Shown here: piece by piece, positions 1 to 15,525 of the stretch
Layout: every line of letters begins with the position of its first letter
Position numbering within the stretch: the first letter of the stretch is position 1
Assembly: GCF_048771995.1 (NCBI RefSeq)
Contig: NC_133033.1
Location: forward strand, 5,828,501-5,892,500
Reading direction: 5' to 3'
Length of the DNA stretch: 64,000 nt
Source: Taeniopygia guttata
Lineage: Eukaryota > Chordata > Aves > Passeriformes > Estrildidae
Program-made: the position numbers and the translations under genes
Notes under the pieces: generated by a model
What the model was told of the DNA's origin: nothing
Seen by the model: the letters and a program-made list of their open reading frames with translations, nothing else
Databases searched by the model: none

Positions 1-1040
1 GCAAAGAACTTCAAATATCAGAAAGAACTGAATGTGCTTTTTAACTTGACTTCAAAGTGCTCCCTACTACTAAAGACTTTGATTGAGAAAAGATTTGAGC
101 TTAGTAAAATGCCATTTAATCTAACAGGCCATAAAATAAAAGCTGACCAGTAAACAGGAATGCTTTGCCAGATGACAAACACCTCAATGCAACTTTCACA
201 AAATGGTGATTATTCAATGATTTAATGTCTGCTTCAAAGGCAATATCTGTGGGATGGATCCTGTCATCCATGTCATCATGGTGGGACATTGTTGTTGTTT
301 CTGTAAGGAAGAAGCCCTGAGCCCTGTAACTGGACTTTACTGCCATTCACAACTACTGAAAACCAGCTGCCATTAATTTTACAATCCCCATGGAGGTTTA
401 AGGTAAAGGGACATCTTTTATTCAGTGTTTTCACAGAGAGCAGTGTAACAAAGGAGTTAGTATCCAGCAAGGCCCATTACACAATACCATGATGCAACAT
501 CAATGGAACATTGTGCTCTCCCCTGAGCACTCACCTTCAGTGTTTGACAGGCAATCCTTGGGGTCCCAGCACTAGCCCAGCAGTGGCTGGGGTGGCATTG
601 GCTCCAGCCCCTTCCCCTAATGGTGGAAAATATCCCATTGGTTGCAGTTGTACAAGCTTAGCAAATGCTTCACATACCAGCCTGCGCTGGCCTCCTTATT
701 CATGGAAACATACTTAAAATTCCCATTTGCCAGGTGTAGTGTTAGACTGGACAAGTCTAGAATCCTGCAGACACTGGAACGTGGCAAGGGGGGGGTGAAA
801 GTGATGATGATCTTTAATGTCTCCTCAAAACCATCATTTCTTATAGATATTAAGTCACAAAAACGGAGTTAAAGGAACAATAGTGTCATTGGGTTTATGC
901 AAAGATCTCCTGACTAATTATTCTAATTATGCAACCACTAATTATTCTAGGCAGGCATGCCCACTTCCCATTGGTTCATTCCTCTTTCACCAGTCCATAT
1001 GAGGGGGGAAAAGACCCAAACAAACAACAACAAAAAAATC
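1..1040. other. Intergenic sequence, no gene seen
   Basis: AT-rich, non-repetitive sequence with only short chance reading frames on both strands. None has a recognisable domain or a convincing splice context. By synteny with human this is the side on which ZFYVE9 should lie, transcribed on the minus strand, but I recognise no ZFYVE9 coding exon here. Confidence 0.5.
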
Positions 1041-1256
1041 TGAAACACACATATTCATCTTGATCATGTAATTTATTGAGTCAGCAGGATGCAAACGAGG
1101 AATCAATCGGTCTTACCGTCACAGGCAAAGCCCACCACCAAATGCCATGGAGGTGCCCACACACGCTTGTCCCATGAACTCCATGGCTCTGCTGGAACCT
1201 TCCTGTTCTCCTGGCACTGGTTTGCCTTCACAGCAGTGTAGCAACTTCCCTGCTAA
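1041..1256 (-). other. Possible 3'-terminal exon with poly(A) signal, or old repeat fragment
   Basis: Read on the minus strand, a pyrimidine-rich stretch ends in an acceptor-like TTTAG/CAG near 1,250-1,255. About 175 bases of moderate GC follow, then a canonical AATAAA (plus-strand TTTATT at 1,072-1,077) and a GT- and T-rich downstream element around 1,000-1,050. That order is what a 3'-terminal exon looks like. Short open frames exist (one ends GGGLCL, another GKTD), but I recognise neither. The same order also occurs in LTRs, so a solo LTR fossil is an alternative; I could not find a matching target-site duplication. Family not assigned. Confidence 0.25.
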
Positions 1257-1259
1257 AGC

Positions 1260-4200
1260 AAAAAGACATTGCTTCACCAGGTGTAATTAAGCCTATAAAA
1301 AAAACACCTCGAGCTTATTTATGCCTTGCTAATCACATGATTGAGATTTTGTGGAGTGCTGTGAATCAGACAACTGGGAAGGCCTGACCAGCTATTTCCT
1401 CAACATCTCAGTGAGAGATGTCTGTGTGTTGTCCATGTTTGTACCTCAGCAGTCAGTCAGATGAATGCTTTGAGTTTGCTAAGAAAGGCTGGTACCCCAT
1501 TTCAAAGTGCCAGAACCCTTTCAAATAATTTTGACTATGATACAGAATTAAACAGGGCACAGTAAATAATAGCACGTACATCAAGAAGCTTCACTCTTGG
1601 GGGAGAGAGTAGGGGAATGAGAAAGAAAAATGCTCTTTGGCATCTTTCACATCTGTCTTTTATTTTGCTTTCATCAGATCAGAGAGACATTCCAAGTATA
1701 AAACCTGCAACTGTTTCTGCTTTAACAGGATTACTTGAATATGGTAGGAACAACTATTAAACCTTGCTTTTATTGTGCAAGTAGACCAATGCATGTAATT
1801 CCTCCTGCAGCAATTTTTCATGGGACTGCTTATGAGGGCAGGAGTAATTGAGGACAAGTATTTAATCACCTCTCTTATCTTGGCTTGTCTAAGTGTTAAG
1901 ATAGAAAGGTAAAAATCGAACTAAGGCACATCTCATACAAATTTTAACACTGATTAATGTCTCAACAGAGAAATTAATAAAAATAATTGCTCACCATATT
2001 TATTCAATGCAAGTGAATTCTTGTTCTGAATAGTTACTACTTTTCTTTTTTCTTTTCCAACAAATTCTGGCCATCCGGAACCATAATGAACATGAGGACT
2101 TGAGCAGTTTGGAAGCATCAGCACTGTGATGGCTGTCAAATTCAGTAGTCCTGTTTCTCAGACAATACCACAACAGCTATTGAGAGAGGAAGATGACAGA
2201 ACTGCAGTCACAAAGGCAAAAACAATGGCTGTGCATTCCTGATGATGCTACTGTGAGCCATTGAGGAAATGGAAGTATAAGACATCTAAACCTTTTATTA
2301 CAGTTTACTGCAAATCCATGAAGTGCTTGTGCAGATTAAAACCAGTAAGACTGTGTGCATTTTTCATGGAAGAGTTTCCATTACTTAAGATGCTAATGAT
2401 GTTTGCTTGTAGCCAAAGAACAAGCAAGCTTGTTCAAAGAACTCACCAGGTTCTCAGTGACCCAGACTGCAATATAAAAATCCTCTATAATTTACAAAAT
2501 CATCAGGATAGAACATATATTCCACTGGAAACAATAGCTAGATTATCCCTTCAAATTTGACTATAGCTTTTAAAAGAAAAAAATTGTGTCTCAAATACTT
2601 TTATGGAAAACCTATTTCAAGGCTCTCAGGAGAACTGAGCTGGAAAAATCACCATGTAATGGGATAAACTATTACAATTTTAGAGCTGCAAGTGGCCAAC
2701 ATGATTTCTCAGTGCACGCTGCCAATGAAAGCAACCCTGTAACTCAAAGGGCAGGAGAAGAGTTAGAGGCAATAATATCCCTGTGTTCAAAAGTTAATAA
2801 TTTACAACAACACTGAAATCATGCTGCTGAAAGGTGATATAGTAAAGACTAGAAAATAACACATCCCCTGTTTTTCAGAAGACTGGCATCACTTTTTTGT
2901 CAAAATAGAAGGAAGCCTCAGCAAATTGCCCAAATATCCATCAGGAGATTGCGAGAAAACCTGATGTCTTTCAGTTAAACTGTTGAAGCAGGCTTGGGAA
3001 ACTTAAGATATACAAGGGAAGAAATCGTTATTCAAAGTAAAAATTATTTTAGGCCGTATTTGCATTCTTTCAGAAACATGCAAAATGTCACTAATCACAG
3101 AGCAGGCTAAGTCTCCAGCAACAGAGCAAAGGTTTCAAAATGAACAGACCAGGAATTTAGTTGCATTGTTACTCCCTGGAGATTTTAACAATGCTGTAAG
3201 CAAACTAGGGTAGTCTTCAATTCAACAGCATGTGTCAGAAACCATTCATCTTGTCACAAAAGTGGAAATTCCATATTAAATGCCTCAGTCAGTAAATTTT
3301 GAAGTGATTTTCGGTGAACAAGAACCTGCAGCATGGAACAGCAAAACTTCAGCAGCTTGCCCCAGTAAATTAGTGTTCACCTAGGAGACATGCAGAACAG
3401 GCTCACTGGGAAGGCTGTGGAGCAGTAGGGTGGCTGGGTTAGAGGGCAGTGAGGGCACGCTGGGCTCACATGGGCAGCTTGTATCTGCCCATGGTGCAGG
3501 AAAAGTGGACAGAATTCCTATTTCACAACAAAAAATTTAGAAACAAATTGCAAGTTAGAGGATCTGATGACATCATCACCCAAGGCTTCAATATGACAAA
3601 TCCTTCCCTCGTCCCAAACTCGGTAGGACCCTGGCAGCAGCAGCACAAGCTGCCCTACAGTGTCTTACCAAGCCCCAGCAGCAGCAGGCTCAGAGGCCAG
3701 CTCAGTCCAGCCTGTGAGGCTGCTTTGCTGCTGGCCATCCCCACTCAGCCTGCCTGCAAACACTTCCCTGTTAGGGGGTTAACCTTTATCTCCCAAAAGT
3801 TTCAAGCTCATTGGCAGGCGGTGAGGCAAAGGCAACAAGATGGGCTCCTGTAGCTTCAGAGCAAGCTGGTCCAGCTGACCTCAGGAGTCAGTTTGGGAAA
3901 GCAAAGGAAGGGGAAGCATTGCTCTGTTGGCAGCAGAAAAGCCAGAGGTCAGTGAAAGCTTTTCAGGGAACTTCACTTGTGGTGTGCAAAGGTCTGGCAT
4001 CCTGCCGACATCTGCTGAGATTTTACATCTTCACTTACCTATGTCAGGCAATCATTTGCATTGCTTGGAAATTTCCAGCTTCACACATGGCCTGATGTTC
4101 TCAAAATGTTGTTTGCACCACACTTCCCAATGTCTGCAGAGAGCTGGTCTCACAGCACTGGCTCTTCTTTATCAGCTAAGTTGCATTAGACAGAATCTAA

Positions 4201-7200
4201 AAATACATTAAATACTTTCTAATATTACTTTTTGACATAAGCAGTTACTATAGCTGCAACAAGGATGTTGCAAGAAAGTGCAATGAGGTTGCATAACTCC
4301 TTATATTCAGCTGGGATATGTGCAGTGAAAGGTGGAAAAAGGCCTTGGAATAAGGTTTTTTGTTTCTGTTTGCCTTAGCATTCATACTTTAAAAAAAATA
4401 TCACAACTTCAAAAACTCAAATGAGCAGTTGAACTCCTTTTACTTCAAATAGGCAATTAATTTAGTTTAGCGACAAAAATCTACCTGCAATGCAAAATTC
4501 AAGGAGATGCTGTCTAATATGTAAGAATCTGACAAATAACAGTTGACAAAGAAGCAGCATCTGAACAAGCTGGGGGTCTGCTGCTTAGTGAGAGGGAGTT
4601 TAACAGCACAGAGAACCCACCAAATACTACGTGTTTAGCACACAGAATAGCTTTTTATACCAACTGCACAGAGATGTAGCTCTCTCCTCTCAAGAAACAT
4701 CCAGTTTGGTTATTCATTCATTTGCAAAGCACATAGAGGAGGCAGAGCAGTACTCCTGAAATAAAGGCAAAGGCCCTGGAAGATGTACAAGTCTGTTTTT
4801 TCTTGTCCTGTAAGAGTGGTGGATGTGAAATGAAAGCCCCAATAACCATGCTCTAGATACCAACCCAAGCTTCCACCCAAACATACCAAGAATACCAATT
4901 TTAGAAATAGTATCTTTGCTTGCTCCCCAAATCCCTGATACTGCATCCCTCATGTTTCTGGATAAATCCATTAAGTTCTTCAGTGTCTGGAAACTAGTCT
5001 TTAAAAGGGAGGGATTAAAAATTATTTAATGGGAAAGCAGTTAATAGCACATAACCATTCCCTGCACTTGTGCTGTCACTTCTGTGAAGCTGCAGTGGCT
5101 GCTGTTGTGATGTGCTTCTCTTCTGCACCACTTCATTTGCTCAAGCACAAAACAGGGATCATTTAGTTAGTGAAATCTGGATCCCCAGAATAAAGACTAC
5201 TCACTTTTTTGAGAAAACCAGTACTAGCTCTGAATAATATAAGCAGACTGATCTTCAGTGCTAGTGGAAGAATGCACTCAACTCACCTTCACCTAAAGGG
5301 CAGTTTGCTCAGTCCTCTATAAATTCCTACTGTCCAGAGCTGCATGGGTTCTGATTCCAAGGAATCTCAGGAGGATCCTTCCTGGACCTTCCTCAGTAGA
5401 GACATTAATTCATCTCATATATAGCACAGCTTTACCGTGCTTTTATGGCTTCCTCAGTTCCTTCCTGCTAACAGAAATACACTGGTCAATCAACCCACTG
5501 GTCACTAACTAAATCAGCTGTAAGACCTCCAGTGCTCATTTTGTACACACCAAATCCAAACATTATTTGTAAAGATCCTGGCAGAAGGGAGCTCATAGCA
5601 ACTCCTAGTTCCCATGGAAAGTTGACAAATATGAGCAAGTCATCAAGATATTCCCACAGCAGTTCTAAATTCATCCTTATAATTCCTGTGCACTCAAGTA
5701 TTGCTATATAACAAAAGCTAAAACCAAAAAATCCAAGGTCTGTATTGTGCATCAAACGTCCTTTTTATATTAACTCTTTCCACCCTACAAACATTCCCAG
5801 CTGTAAATTCACTTTGCTCTCCAGCTCTGCATGGGAAATCCATGCAGCCAGTGGTACTGCCTGCGCTGTAACCCCAGCACCCATCACACACAGGCATTTC
5901 TTTTCCATAGAGAAAACTGAAACAATTGCAGGTTTTCAGGCTTCTCTCCTGCCTCAGAGAAGCCAGCCAGACCCAGGTTTCCCCGTCATAAACTAGGGAA
6001 CTACACAAATACACCAGCAGCCAGGGCAGGAAGGTCAGTGTTTGCTGTCTCACACATTTGCAGATTCTTTGATTTTCACTGATCGAGCTCTGACTCCCTC
6101 ACAACAACCCAGGAGACATTTCAACTTCCCTTCTGCTCCATCTGCCTACTTTCCAATCACTGCTAAGTTACTTAACATGTATTAAAAATATGGGTAATGC
6201 TACTGACAACAGCAGAGTTAAGTAGTGAGCAAGTAAGCACATGGGCTTCAGAAGTATGGTGGTTATCATGCTTCAAGCCAAGCAAAGAAGAACTTAGTGT
6301 TCACCTTTATGAGGGGAGTTTTTATTTACCAACACTCCCCAAAACTATTTTTAGCAACCCTGCATTTCCATCAGCATGTACAAGCGATGTTTGTTATACC
6401 ATGAATAAATACAAAAGAAAAAGAGCTTTTCCCACAACAGCCTCGATAGGCTACTTTTAATTAAAATCAGTTTAATGATTGATAAGCTCTAGTATTTCCA
6501 GCAGCAAATCATAAGTGGTTGACTGTTTCCAGATACAGTGAAAAAACTGAAGATAATATAACTACATAAGCTAGCATAGTTAGTTGGTTTACTTGTTGTC
6601 AACGTAGGAAAAATTTGAGGGTTTAACATGTAAATTCAAGAGCAAAAACTAAATCAGTATTTTGTAGGAATCAAAGTTCAGCTATATAAACTGAGGGAAT
6701 CATTGTTTCCAAGGCTTACTTTTAATCTCTCACAGAATTACTTTTGACATACCTCCTACATCAGAATTAACAAGCAGGAATTTTCAGTATCTCATTAGTA
6801 TTTAGAAATGGGATGTCCCATGTATCAATTCTGTACAGTTGCTACTTGCAAAGGTTCTTCACTTGTGCCTCTTAAGCAAACAGAGGAACACTGCAAATAC
6901 CTGTGGCCTCATGTCCTTGCTTTGTTCCCTGGGCTCACAGAGGCAGCAGAAGACAATTCCATGTGCCTGAGCACACATTTGTGGAGATATCCCCTCCTTA
7001 TGAACAGAACAAATCATATGCAGCTGATCAGCCATACAACAAACAAAAGTTTCTTTCAACACCACAGAGAAAATAGGAGTGAGTATAGGGAGTGTGAAAT
7101 TCTAGAACTCTAACAGGACCCTCCCTAGCCCCTTGTCTTCCTTGGTCACTGTCACCAAGAATGCAGTGCTGTCTCAAACAGCTGCTGCATCCACCTGCTT

Positions 7201-7245
7201 TCCTCAGCCAGTGCTGGTGGGAGGAGCAGACAACACACAGGGGGG
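1260..7245. other. Intergenic sequence downstream of BTF3L4
   Basis: About 6 kb of AT-rich DNA between the possible element near 1.1 kb and the likely 3' end of BTF3L4. Reading frames of up to 134 codons occur on both strands, with no recognisable domain, no paired splice sites and no composition shift. I see no tRNA or recognisable LINE copy here. Distal BTF3L4 3'UTR variants could extend into the right part. Confidence 0.4.
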
Positions 7246-7269
7246 AGCATTTCCTCTTTTTACTGTTAT

Positions 7270-7275
7270 TTTATT
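7270..7275 (-). terminator. BTF3L4: Likely BTF3L4 poly(A) signal
   Basis: AATAAA on the minus strand (plus-strand TTTATT), about 1.5 kb beyond the stop codon. A GT-rich TGTGTGTTGTCTG element lies about 40 bases farther on, the usual layout of a cleavage site. A nearer AATAAA at 8,467-8,472 lacks such a downstream element and could serve a shorter transcript. Confidence 0.45.
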
Positions 7276-7790
7276 TTGTAGTAAGATCCACGTAGCATAT
7301 AAAATATAACAGGAAAAACTGAACGAAGCCTAGAAAATGAACCGAGTTCAGCTGATGAACCACTACAGCTCAACTTCCGTGGGTTCACAAAGTCTCCAGA
7401 ACTCATGGACTATTTGCTTGTACTATTACAGTTCTCTAGCATATGAGAGCCTACACCAAAAGCTGATATGTTCCAATTAAGCCATAGGTAAGTGACAGAT
7501 GTAGAGAAAAAAAATAAAATTGGCTTTTGTAAGCCACAGCTGCCCTTGACAGAGGTTACAATGATGTCTAACTATACTGTAATGCACATTACATCAAGAA
7601 CCTTGAAAGAGCCTCTGAGAAAACAGCTTCACATTAAGCATTTTAAAGAAAGGTCATAAATACTGCACTGTACCAACAGTACCTCCCAATGTCCTCCTTA
7701 TGCCTGAGGAGCATTTGTGTTTTGTAAGAAGCTACTATATAGATGACACCAAACCTAGAGGTAGGTTATAGGCCAAGGTAAGTTACAGGC

Positions 7791-7831
7791 AAAAAAAAAA
7801 AAAGAAAAGAAAAAAAAAGAAAAAAGAAAAA
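7791..7831. repeat. A-rich simple repeat in BTF3L4 3'UTR
   Basis: About 41 bases of A interrupted by single G. If the 3'UTR reaches 7.25 kb, the transcript reads it as a U-rich tract with single C. Confidence 0.8.
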
Positions 7832-8221
7832 GTCCCTTTAGAGCTAGTCACTGCACAGACTGCCCAGCAGGAAGCAAGGCAAAGTGTCAACAACTCTTTC
7901 CTCCCACCCTAAACATTGTTCACACAGTGCATTTAGTTCCTAGTGCCCTAAGAATGAGAGTGGATCATCAGCTGCTAGTAAAATGCAGTTATGCCAAGAG
8001 AACAGCTTGAAGTTATTCAAGCAAAAACCTGTTACTGTGCAAAACTGATGCACTGGACTGTTACCAACCAGACCTCCAAGCTTAGACGGAAGTGACCCAA
8101 CAGTAGAGAACCAAGGTGTTTTTCTTTTGACTGGGAAATACTTTAGTAACCAACAGGAGAACATACTGCTAAGTCTACATGAAAGGAGTCAAATATCAGC
8201 TTGTATCAAAACTTTAGAAAC

Positions 8222-8254
8222 AAACAAAAAAAAAAAAAAAAAAAGAAAAAAAAA
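8222..8254. repeat. Poly-A tract in BTF3L4 3'UTR
   Basis: A run of 19 A (8,226-8,244), one G, then nine A. It is read as poly-U in the BTF3L4 transcript. No LINE body is attached, so it looks like a simple homopolymer, not a retrotransposon tail. Confidence 0.8.
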
Positions 8255-8530
8255 TTGCTCGCCACCCCTAAAACCTGGGATCAACACAAGGTTGATAAAT
8301 ACGTGTACATTGAGAAACACACCTGCAAGTACAATAGTTACAGCAAATTAAGCCCAAGTTTTAATGGTGTAATGCCTTCAGGTCACAAAACGTGGACAAA
8401 ACTTTAATCTTAACTCCCTCTGTGCACTATTTGGTGATAATCAAAGTAATGATGCTGAAGATTCATTTTATTTCTACTTCCAAAAGAAAAGGGCAAATGG
8501 TTAAATATGTGTTCTCCAATTTGTTCTCCA

Positions 8531-8562
8531 CTACACGTACACCCACACACATACACACACCC
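8531..8562. repeat. Short CA-type microsatellite
   Basis: Imperfect CA/TACAC repeat of about 30 bases inside the BTF3L4 3'UTR. Small and unremarkable. Confidence 0.6.
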
Positions 8563-8791
8563 CTCAAACTGCACTGACATTTCTTTTTGACCAAAAGAGT
8601 AGATCCTGGGAGTAAGTGCAAAATGCAAAATCAACTGACAGAAAATGCTGAACAAACAGCATCATAAAAATACAAAATATTTATATTACTGAACTATTAA
8701 CAGATGATGTTCTCTGTTTCTTTAAAACTTTGGAACCACATAGCTGATTTCTTAAATCTAGTCCATGCCAGCTTCCAGAACTATTAATGTT

Positions 8792-8838
8792 TTAGTTAGC
8801 TTCATTCTTTGATGCTTCATCAAAATTTTCTACGAGAT
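8792..8838 (-). CDS. BTF3L4: BTF3L4 last coding exon (C-terminus)
   Basis: Minus-strand acceptor TTTTTCAG ends at 8,839. The exon completes a split Asp codon and encodes LVENFDEASKNEAN followed by TAA at 8,794-8,792. This is the acidic tail outside the NAC domain. The 47 coding bases are two bases of a split codon plus 15 codons including stop, in phase with the upstream exon. Confidence 0.95.
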
Positions 8839-9693
8839 CTGAAAAAGATGAAGATATTTAATACAGTAACGGCCAGTAAAATTACCTTTGTAAATTTAAT
8901 GAAAATGCATATAGTTACAGGAAAGATTAAGTAGTACTTAATTACACTTAGGGAAACCATTTCTTTACGGACAGATTTCAAAGGGCTTTAGAAAATATTG
9001 GTTGCTTAAATGTATACAAAGAAATAGAAATGCAGAACAGTGAAAATTCTAACATTAAGTGATTAAGATCTGATTTTCAAAGATGCTCTACCAGCTGTAG
9101 CTGAGTTCTGAGCATCAGCATTCTTTAAAGAATGCCTGACGTTTTAGAGAATTGAATTTTATGCAAGGTCACAAAGAAATAAACCAGTGCCAAGGCAAGA
9201 GGAATTGAAGCTCTGGTCCACATGTATGTTGTTTTAGCTAACACACACCATACCAAAGGATACAGTGCAATATGGTTATTGATAAAATAGTTATTTGCTG
9301 ACAAATAAAGCACTTATATTTATTTTCAGACACTGACATAAGCCTTTTTTCTTCAGCTACAGAAATAAAAATTCCCACTCCAGACCCTGATATGAAAACA
9401 ACCTGATAACTATGCCAATTATGCCATTTTGCAGTCCTAAACCTCTGTTTGGATATTTAGATACCTGATCAACCTCACTAAAACTATTTTAACTTAGTTT
9501 CACTCAATAATTAAGGTAGTTTCACAAGGTAATCCCTTCTTCAAAAGCTGGAATCCCAAGTTGTATTTTAACACTGCCCTATATAAAAAGCCTCCCTTAG
9601 CAAGCAAGAAGTCTGATCACAACAAAAGCTACATATTTAACTGAATCAAAGTATTTATCTATTAAGTGAATATAAAAGTGTGTATGTGCCTAC
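8839..9693 (-). other. BTF3L4: BTF3L4 intron 5
   Basis: GT-AG intron of 855 bases. Nothing but AT-rich intronic sequence is seen. Confidence 0.9.
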
Positions 9694-9753
9694 CTGGGAC
9701 ATCATCATCTTCTTCATCAATATCTTCAGATTTTGGTGCTTTACTATCCAACA
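9694..9753 (-). CDS. BTF3L4: BTF3L4 coding exon, acidic linker
   Basis: A 60-base exon between acceptor TTTTTATAG and donor CCCAG/GTAGGC on the minus strand. It encodes LDSKAPKSEDIDEEDDDVP plus two partial codons, an acidic, probably unstructured stretch after the NAC domain. Human has, as I recall, KPED where this has KSED, a minor change. Confidence 0.95.
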
Positions 9754-10959
9754 CTATAAAAAGAAATTTGGTGCTGAGTTCTCATAATACAGAATCAGGG
9801 ACACTCACACAACAAAATAAAAACCATATATATGAAAAAATCAAGTACTTCCCCAGTCCCCAATAGTGACAAACACACAAATGACCAGGTACTGAGAGTT
9901 AACAGCATAACCAAAAGGTTCCCTTAGGGATATTCTGGCAGCAAAGCATTAGCAGAACCATTTCCAGATGCTATGGAGTATTCATAGAGTTTGAAAGAGA
10001 TCAAATGATACAGAAAACCCCCAGCATGACTCAATCTTCCAAGTGAAGTTCCATATTTTAATGCAACAATAATATGGCACCAACCAGTGACCAACATATC
10101 ATATGATTCAAATATGCTCATGATGATCCATCTCTCTAAATTTTAGAAGGTATTTTACGCATTGCTAAAGAAAAACAAACCCTTTCTCTTAAACTCTGAA
10201 CATGAATGTTGGGGAAATTAAAACTGATTTAAAATGAGTAAGTGTTTGTTGAAAACATTAGAACAGGTGATGTGTATTCCATTCCGAACACAACTGCAAC
10301 ACATCAAACGACAGACATTTTAATGGCCATAGCAGTCTAAACTGGAACTGTACCTAATCTTCATTTATAACTGTAAAATTACAGTAATAGTTATACCACA
10401 TACACCCTTCCACCCATGCTCCCAAAGTTTTAAAATTAATAAAAAATAAAGAATCATATGGATAACTGTGACTTGGGTATTTTTAGTTTTCCATTAAAAC
10501 TGTGATTTTTAATTATGTTTTTTTTAAGTATTGCTTGGATGCCAAAGTAAATTGTAGAGCAGAAGAACTTTTTTTTCTTCTATAACTGCAATAGAAATAT
10601 TTTTTTATGAAGAAAGAAAACAGAATAGGCTCCCTGACAAAAATCTGGTTGAGTTTTTCCAGGTAAAAACATGAACTTGCTTTCCCCATAGCAGTCTGCC
10701 ATATACAGTTGTACACCTGCTATCATAGCATACCAGACTTATCTATTTCTTTTAAATCAGGGCCTGACTATGCAATCTTGAATCAACAAAGATAAAAAGA
10801 AAGGTTGTCCCCCATCCTCTACTTCCAAGACAGTGGCAAATAAAAGCACACACAAACTTCTGACTTTTTAAGTCACATGCTTTTGTTAAATTTGGGTTAA
10901 AACTTTCAGTAGTTCATATGTCCTTTAAGTCAGCTATGAAATATTCCAAAAAGACCTAC
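9754..10959 (-). other. BTF3L4: BTF3L4 intron 4
   Basis: GT-AG intron of about 1.2 kb. No repeat or RNA gene recognised. Confidence 0.9.
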
Positions 10960-11161
10960 CTTGTCTTGGGAATTGTTCAGCTAACTTCCTGAGACTTGTT
11001 AAGCTGTCAGCACCAAGCTGGCTTAAGATGCCTGGAAGCATTTCTGTGATCGGTTTAGCTTCTGCATGACCAGTAATTGCAAAAGTGTTGGCAGAGAGGG
11101 AAGCTTGAACCTTGGGGTTGTTGAAGTGAATAACTGTTCCATCATCTTTTATCATGTTCAC
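10960..11161 (-). CDS. BTF3L4: BTF3L4 main NAC-domain exon
   Basis: A 202-base exon from acceptor AAACAG/GTG to donor CAAG/GTAGGT on the minus strand. It encodes 67 codons from [19 protein letters not shown] to AEQFPRQ and one base of the next codon. This is the beta-strand-rich NAC fold through which NAC alpha and beta subunits pair. The sequence is essentially that of the vertebrate orthologue, including [10 protein letters not shown] and [10 protein letters not shown]. Confidence 0.97.
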
Positions 11162-14178
<3,017 letters not shown>

Positions 14179-14232
14179 CTTTCCTCCTATTCGGACCTGC
14201 GCTTGAAGCTTGGCCAGTTTTTCTTGGTTCAT
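14179..14232 (-). CDS. BTF3L4: BTF3L4 first coding exon (start codon)
   Basis: The start ATG lies at 14,232-14,230 on the minus strand and opens MNQEKLAKLQAQVRIGGK. The donor AAAG/GTAAGA follows exactly after codon 18. The exon itself probably begins at 14,242, after acceptor CTCTTTAG, leaving ten 5'UTR bases before the ATG. The in-frame sequence upstream of the ATG contains intron and is not coding. Confidence 0.95.
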
Positions 14233-14242
14233 AGTGCTACGT

Positions 14243-15344
14243 CTAAAGAGCAAGAACAAGTTCAACTTAACATCAAAACAGTAACAACAAAAAGTCACAG
14301 TCCATTTTAAGAGCACTCTTACAATTGCAGCAGGTTTTTCAAACTTCTAGAACATCACCCAAAACAGTGTGTCAAACAAACACACAAAAACAGAGCTTTC
14401 AAATTACACCACCTAAGCAATCCATAGTGGTCCTGCAGTAGGAAGGACCCACATTTAGCTGAAGCGTCTGTGCCAAGATGAGGCAACTCTACAGGACGTT
14501 TCATTCTGCATCAGGCCAAGGTACTCATTTCCAAGATGCCAGTTTATTGCTGGAAGTATTTAACTGAATTACTGGCTCCAACCAGACCCAAACGAGCACA
14601 GAGAACTGGGTCTGGGAAAACACTATCTTTACGAGGGTCCAGGGACACAGTCACCACTAAACTACATGGGATAATACTCATGGAATGAATCTATTATACT
14701 TATGACTAATAAGTGAGATCCAAACTCTGTGAAGTTCGTGTATGGACATATTTACTACATGAACTTCTGGCAGCTCTTCATCCAATACAGTGACTGGGAA
14801 TTTTGTGCAGTGCTTCTCCCACGAGTCAGGTGGGACCTTTAGAGGCTAAAAGCCCTGAAAATCCATAACGTGTGAAAAAACGCCTCAAGCCTTCCACCAA
14901 AATGAATGCGTTTCGCTGCTCTGCCCCAGCGAGCCACCAGTGATCCCCAGAAATCCCCGCATGTGCTTTGTGCCGGGAACGAGCGGGGGCAGAGCAGGAG
15001 CGGGGCAGGGATCGGCGCACGGAGACCCCGCGGGGCGGCGGGGGAAGGGGCTCAGGGTGGCTCGCTGGGCAGCCCCATAGCACGGGAACACGGCTCAAAC
15101 ACGGCTCATCCCTCAGGAGCCCGTGTAACAGCAGAGCCGCGGCCCCGCGAGCCAGGGCAGCCCCCGCACAAGGGGATCGCTCGCTCGGCCTCTCCCCGAG
15201 GAACGGCCCAGTACTGCCCAAGGGGACGGGACCGAGCTGCCGCGGCGCGCCGCCCGCCTCAGGCCGGCGGGGCCGCGGCGGTAGCGGGACGCGGCGATCC
15301 CGGGACACGGAGACAGCGGGACGCGGGAAGAGCGGCCCCCTCAC
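14243..15344 (-). other. BTF3L4: BTF3L4 intron 1 (5'UTR intron)
   Basis: About 1.1 kb between the probable non-coding exon 1 and the exon carrying the start codon. Its right third lies in the CpG island; the left two thirds are AT-rich. Confidence 0.6.
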
Positions 15345-15420
15345 CTGAGCGCGGCGGAGCCCCGCGGCCAACACGCGGCGAGAACAAGATGGCGGCCGAG
15401 GAAGGAAAGAGAGGCGCACA
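15345..15420 (-). other. BTF3L4: Probable BTF3L4 non-coding exon 1
   Basis: On the minus strand a strong donor, GCTCAG/GTGAGG, has its GT at 15,344-15,343. The preceding sequence is GC-rich and holds GCCGCCATCTTG (complement of 15,386-15,397), a YY1-type element often found just downstream of start sites, with pyrimidine-rich CTTTCTC and CTTTCC stretches farther upstream. I place the start site near 15,410-15,430 by inference; the exact base is not determined. Confidence 0.6.
15386..15397 (-). promoter_or_regulatory. YY1-type element in BTF3L4 exon 1
   Basis: AAGATGGCGGCC on the plus strand, GGCCGCCATCTT in the sense of BTF3L4. Position and core match the YY1 element found just inside the first exon of many translation-related genes. 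Confidence 0.65.
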
Positions 15421-15525
15421 GAGAAAGGAAGCGCCGCGCCACGTGACGGCGCCAGCCCGCCCGCAGATAGGCGGGGGCGGGCCCGCCCACCTCATTTATA
15501 CAGAGGCGGCCATGTGGCGAGCAAG

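Noticed and set aside
3449-3853. 134-codon plus-strand frame left of BTF3L4
   Set aside because: No domain or conserved motif, and repeated CAG-rich words explain part of its Gln/Ser content.
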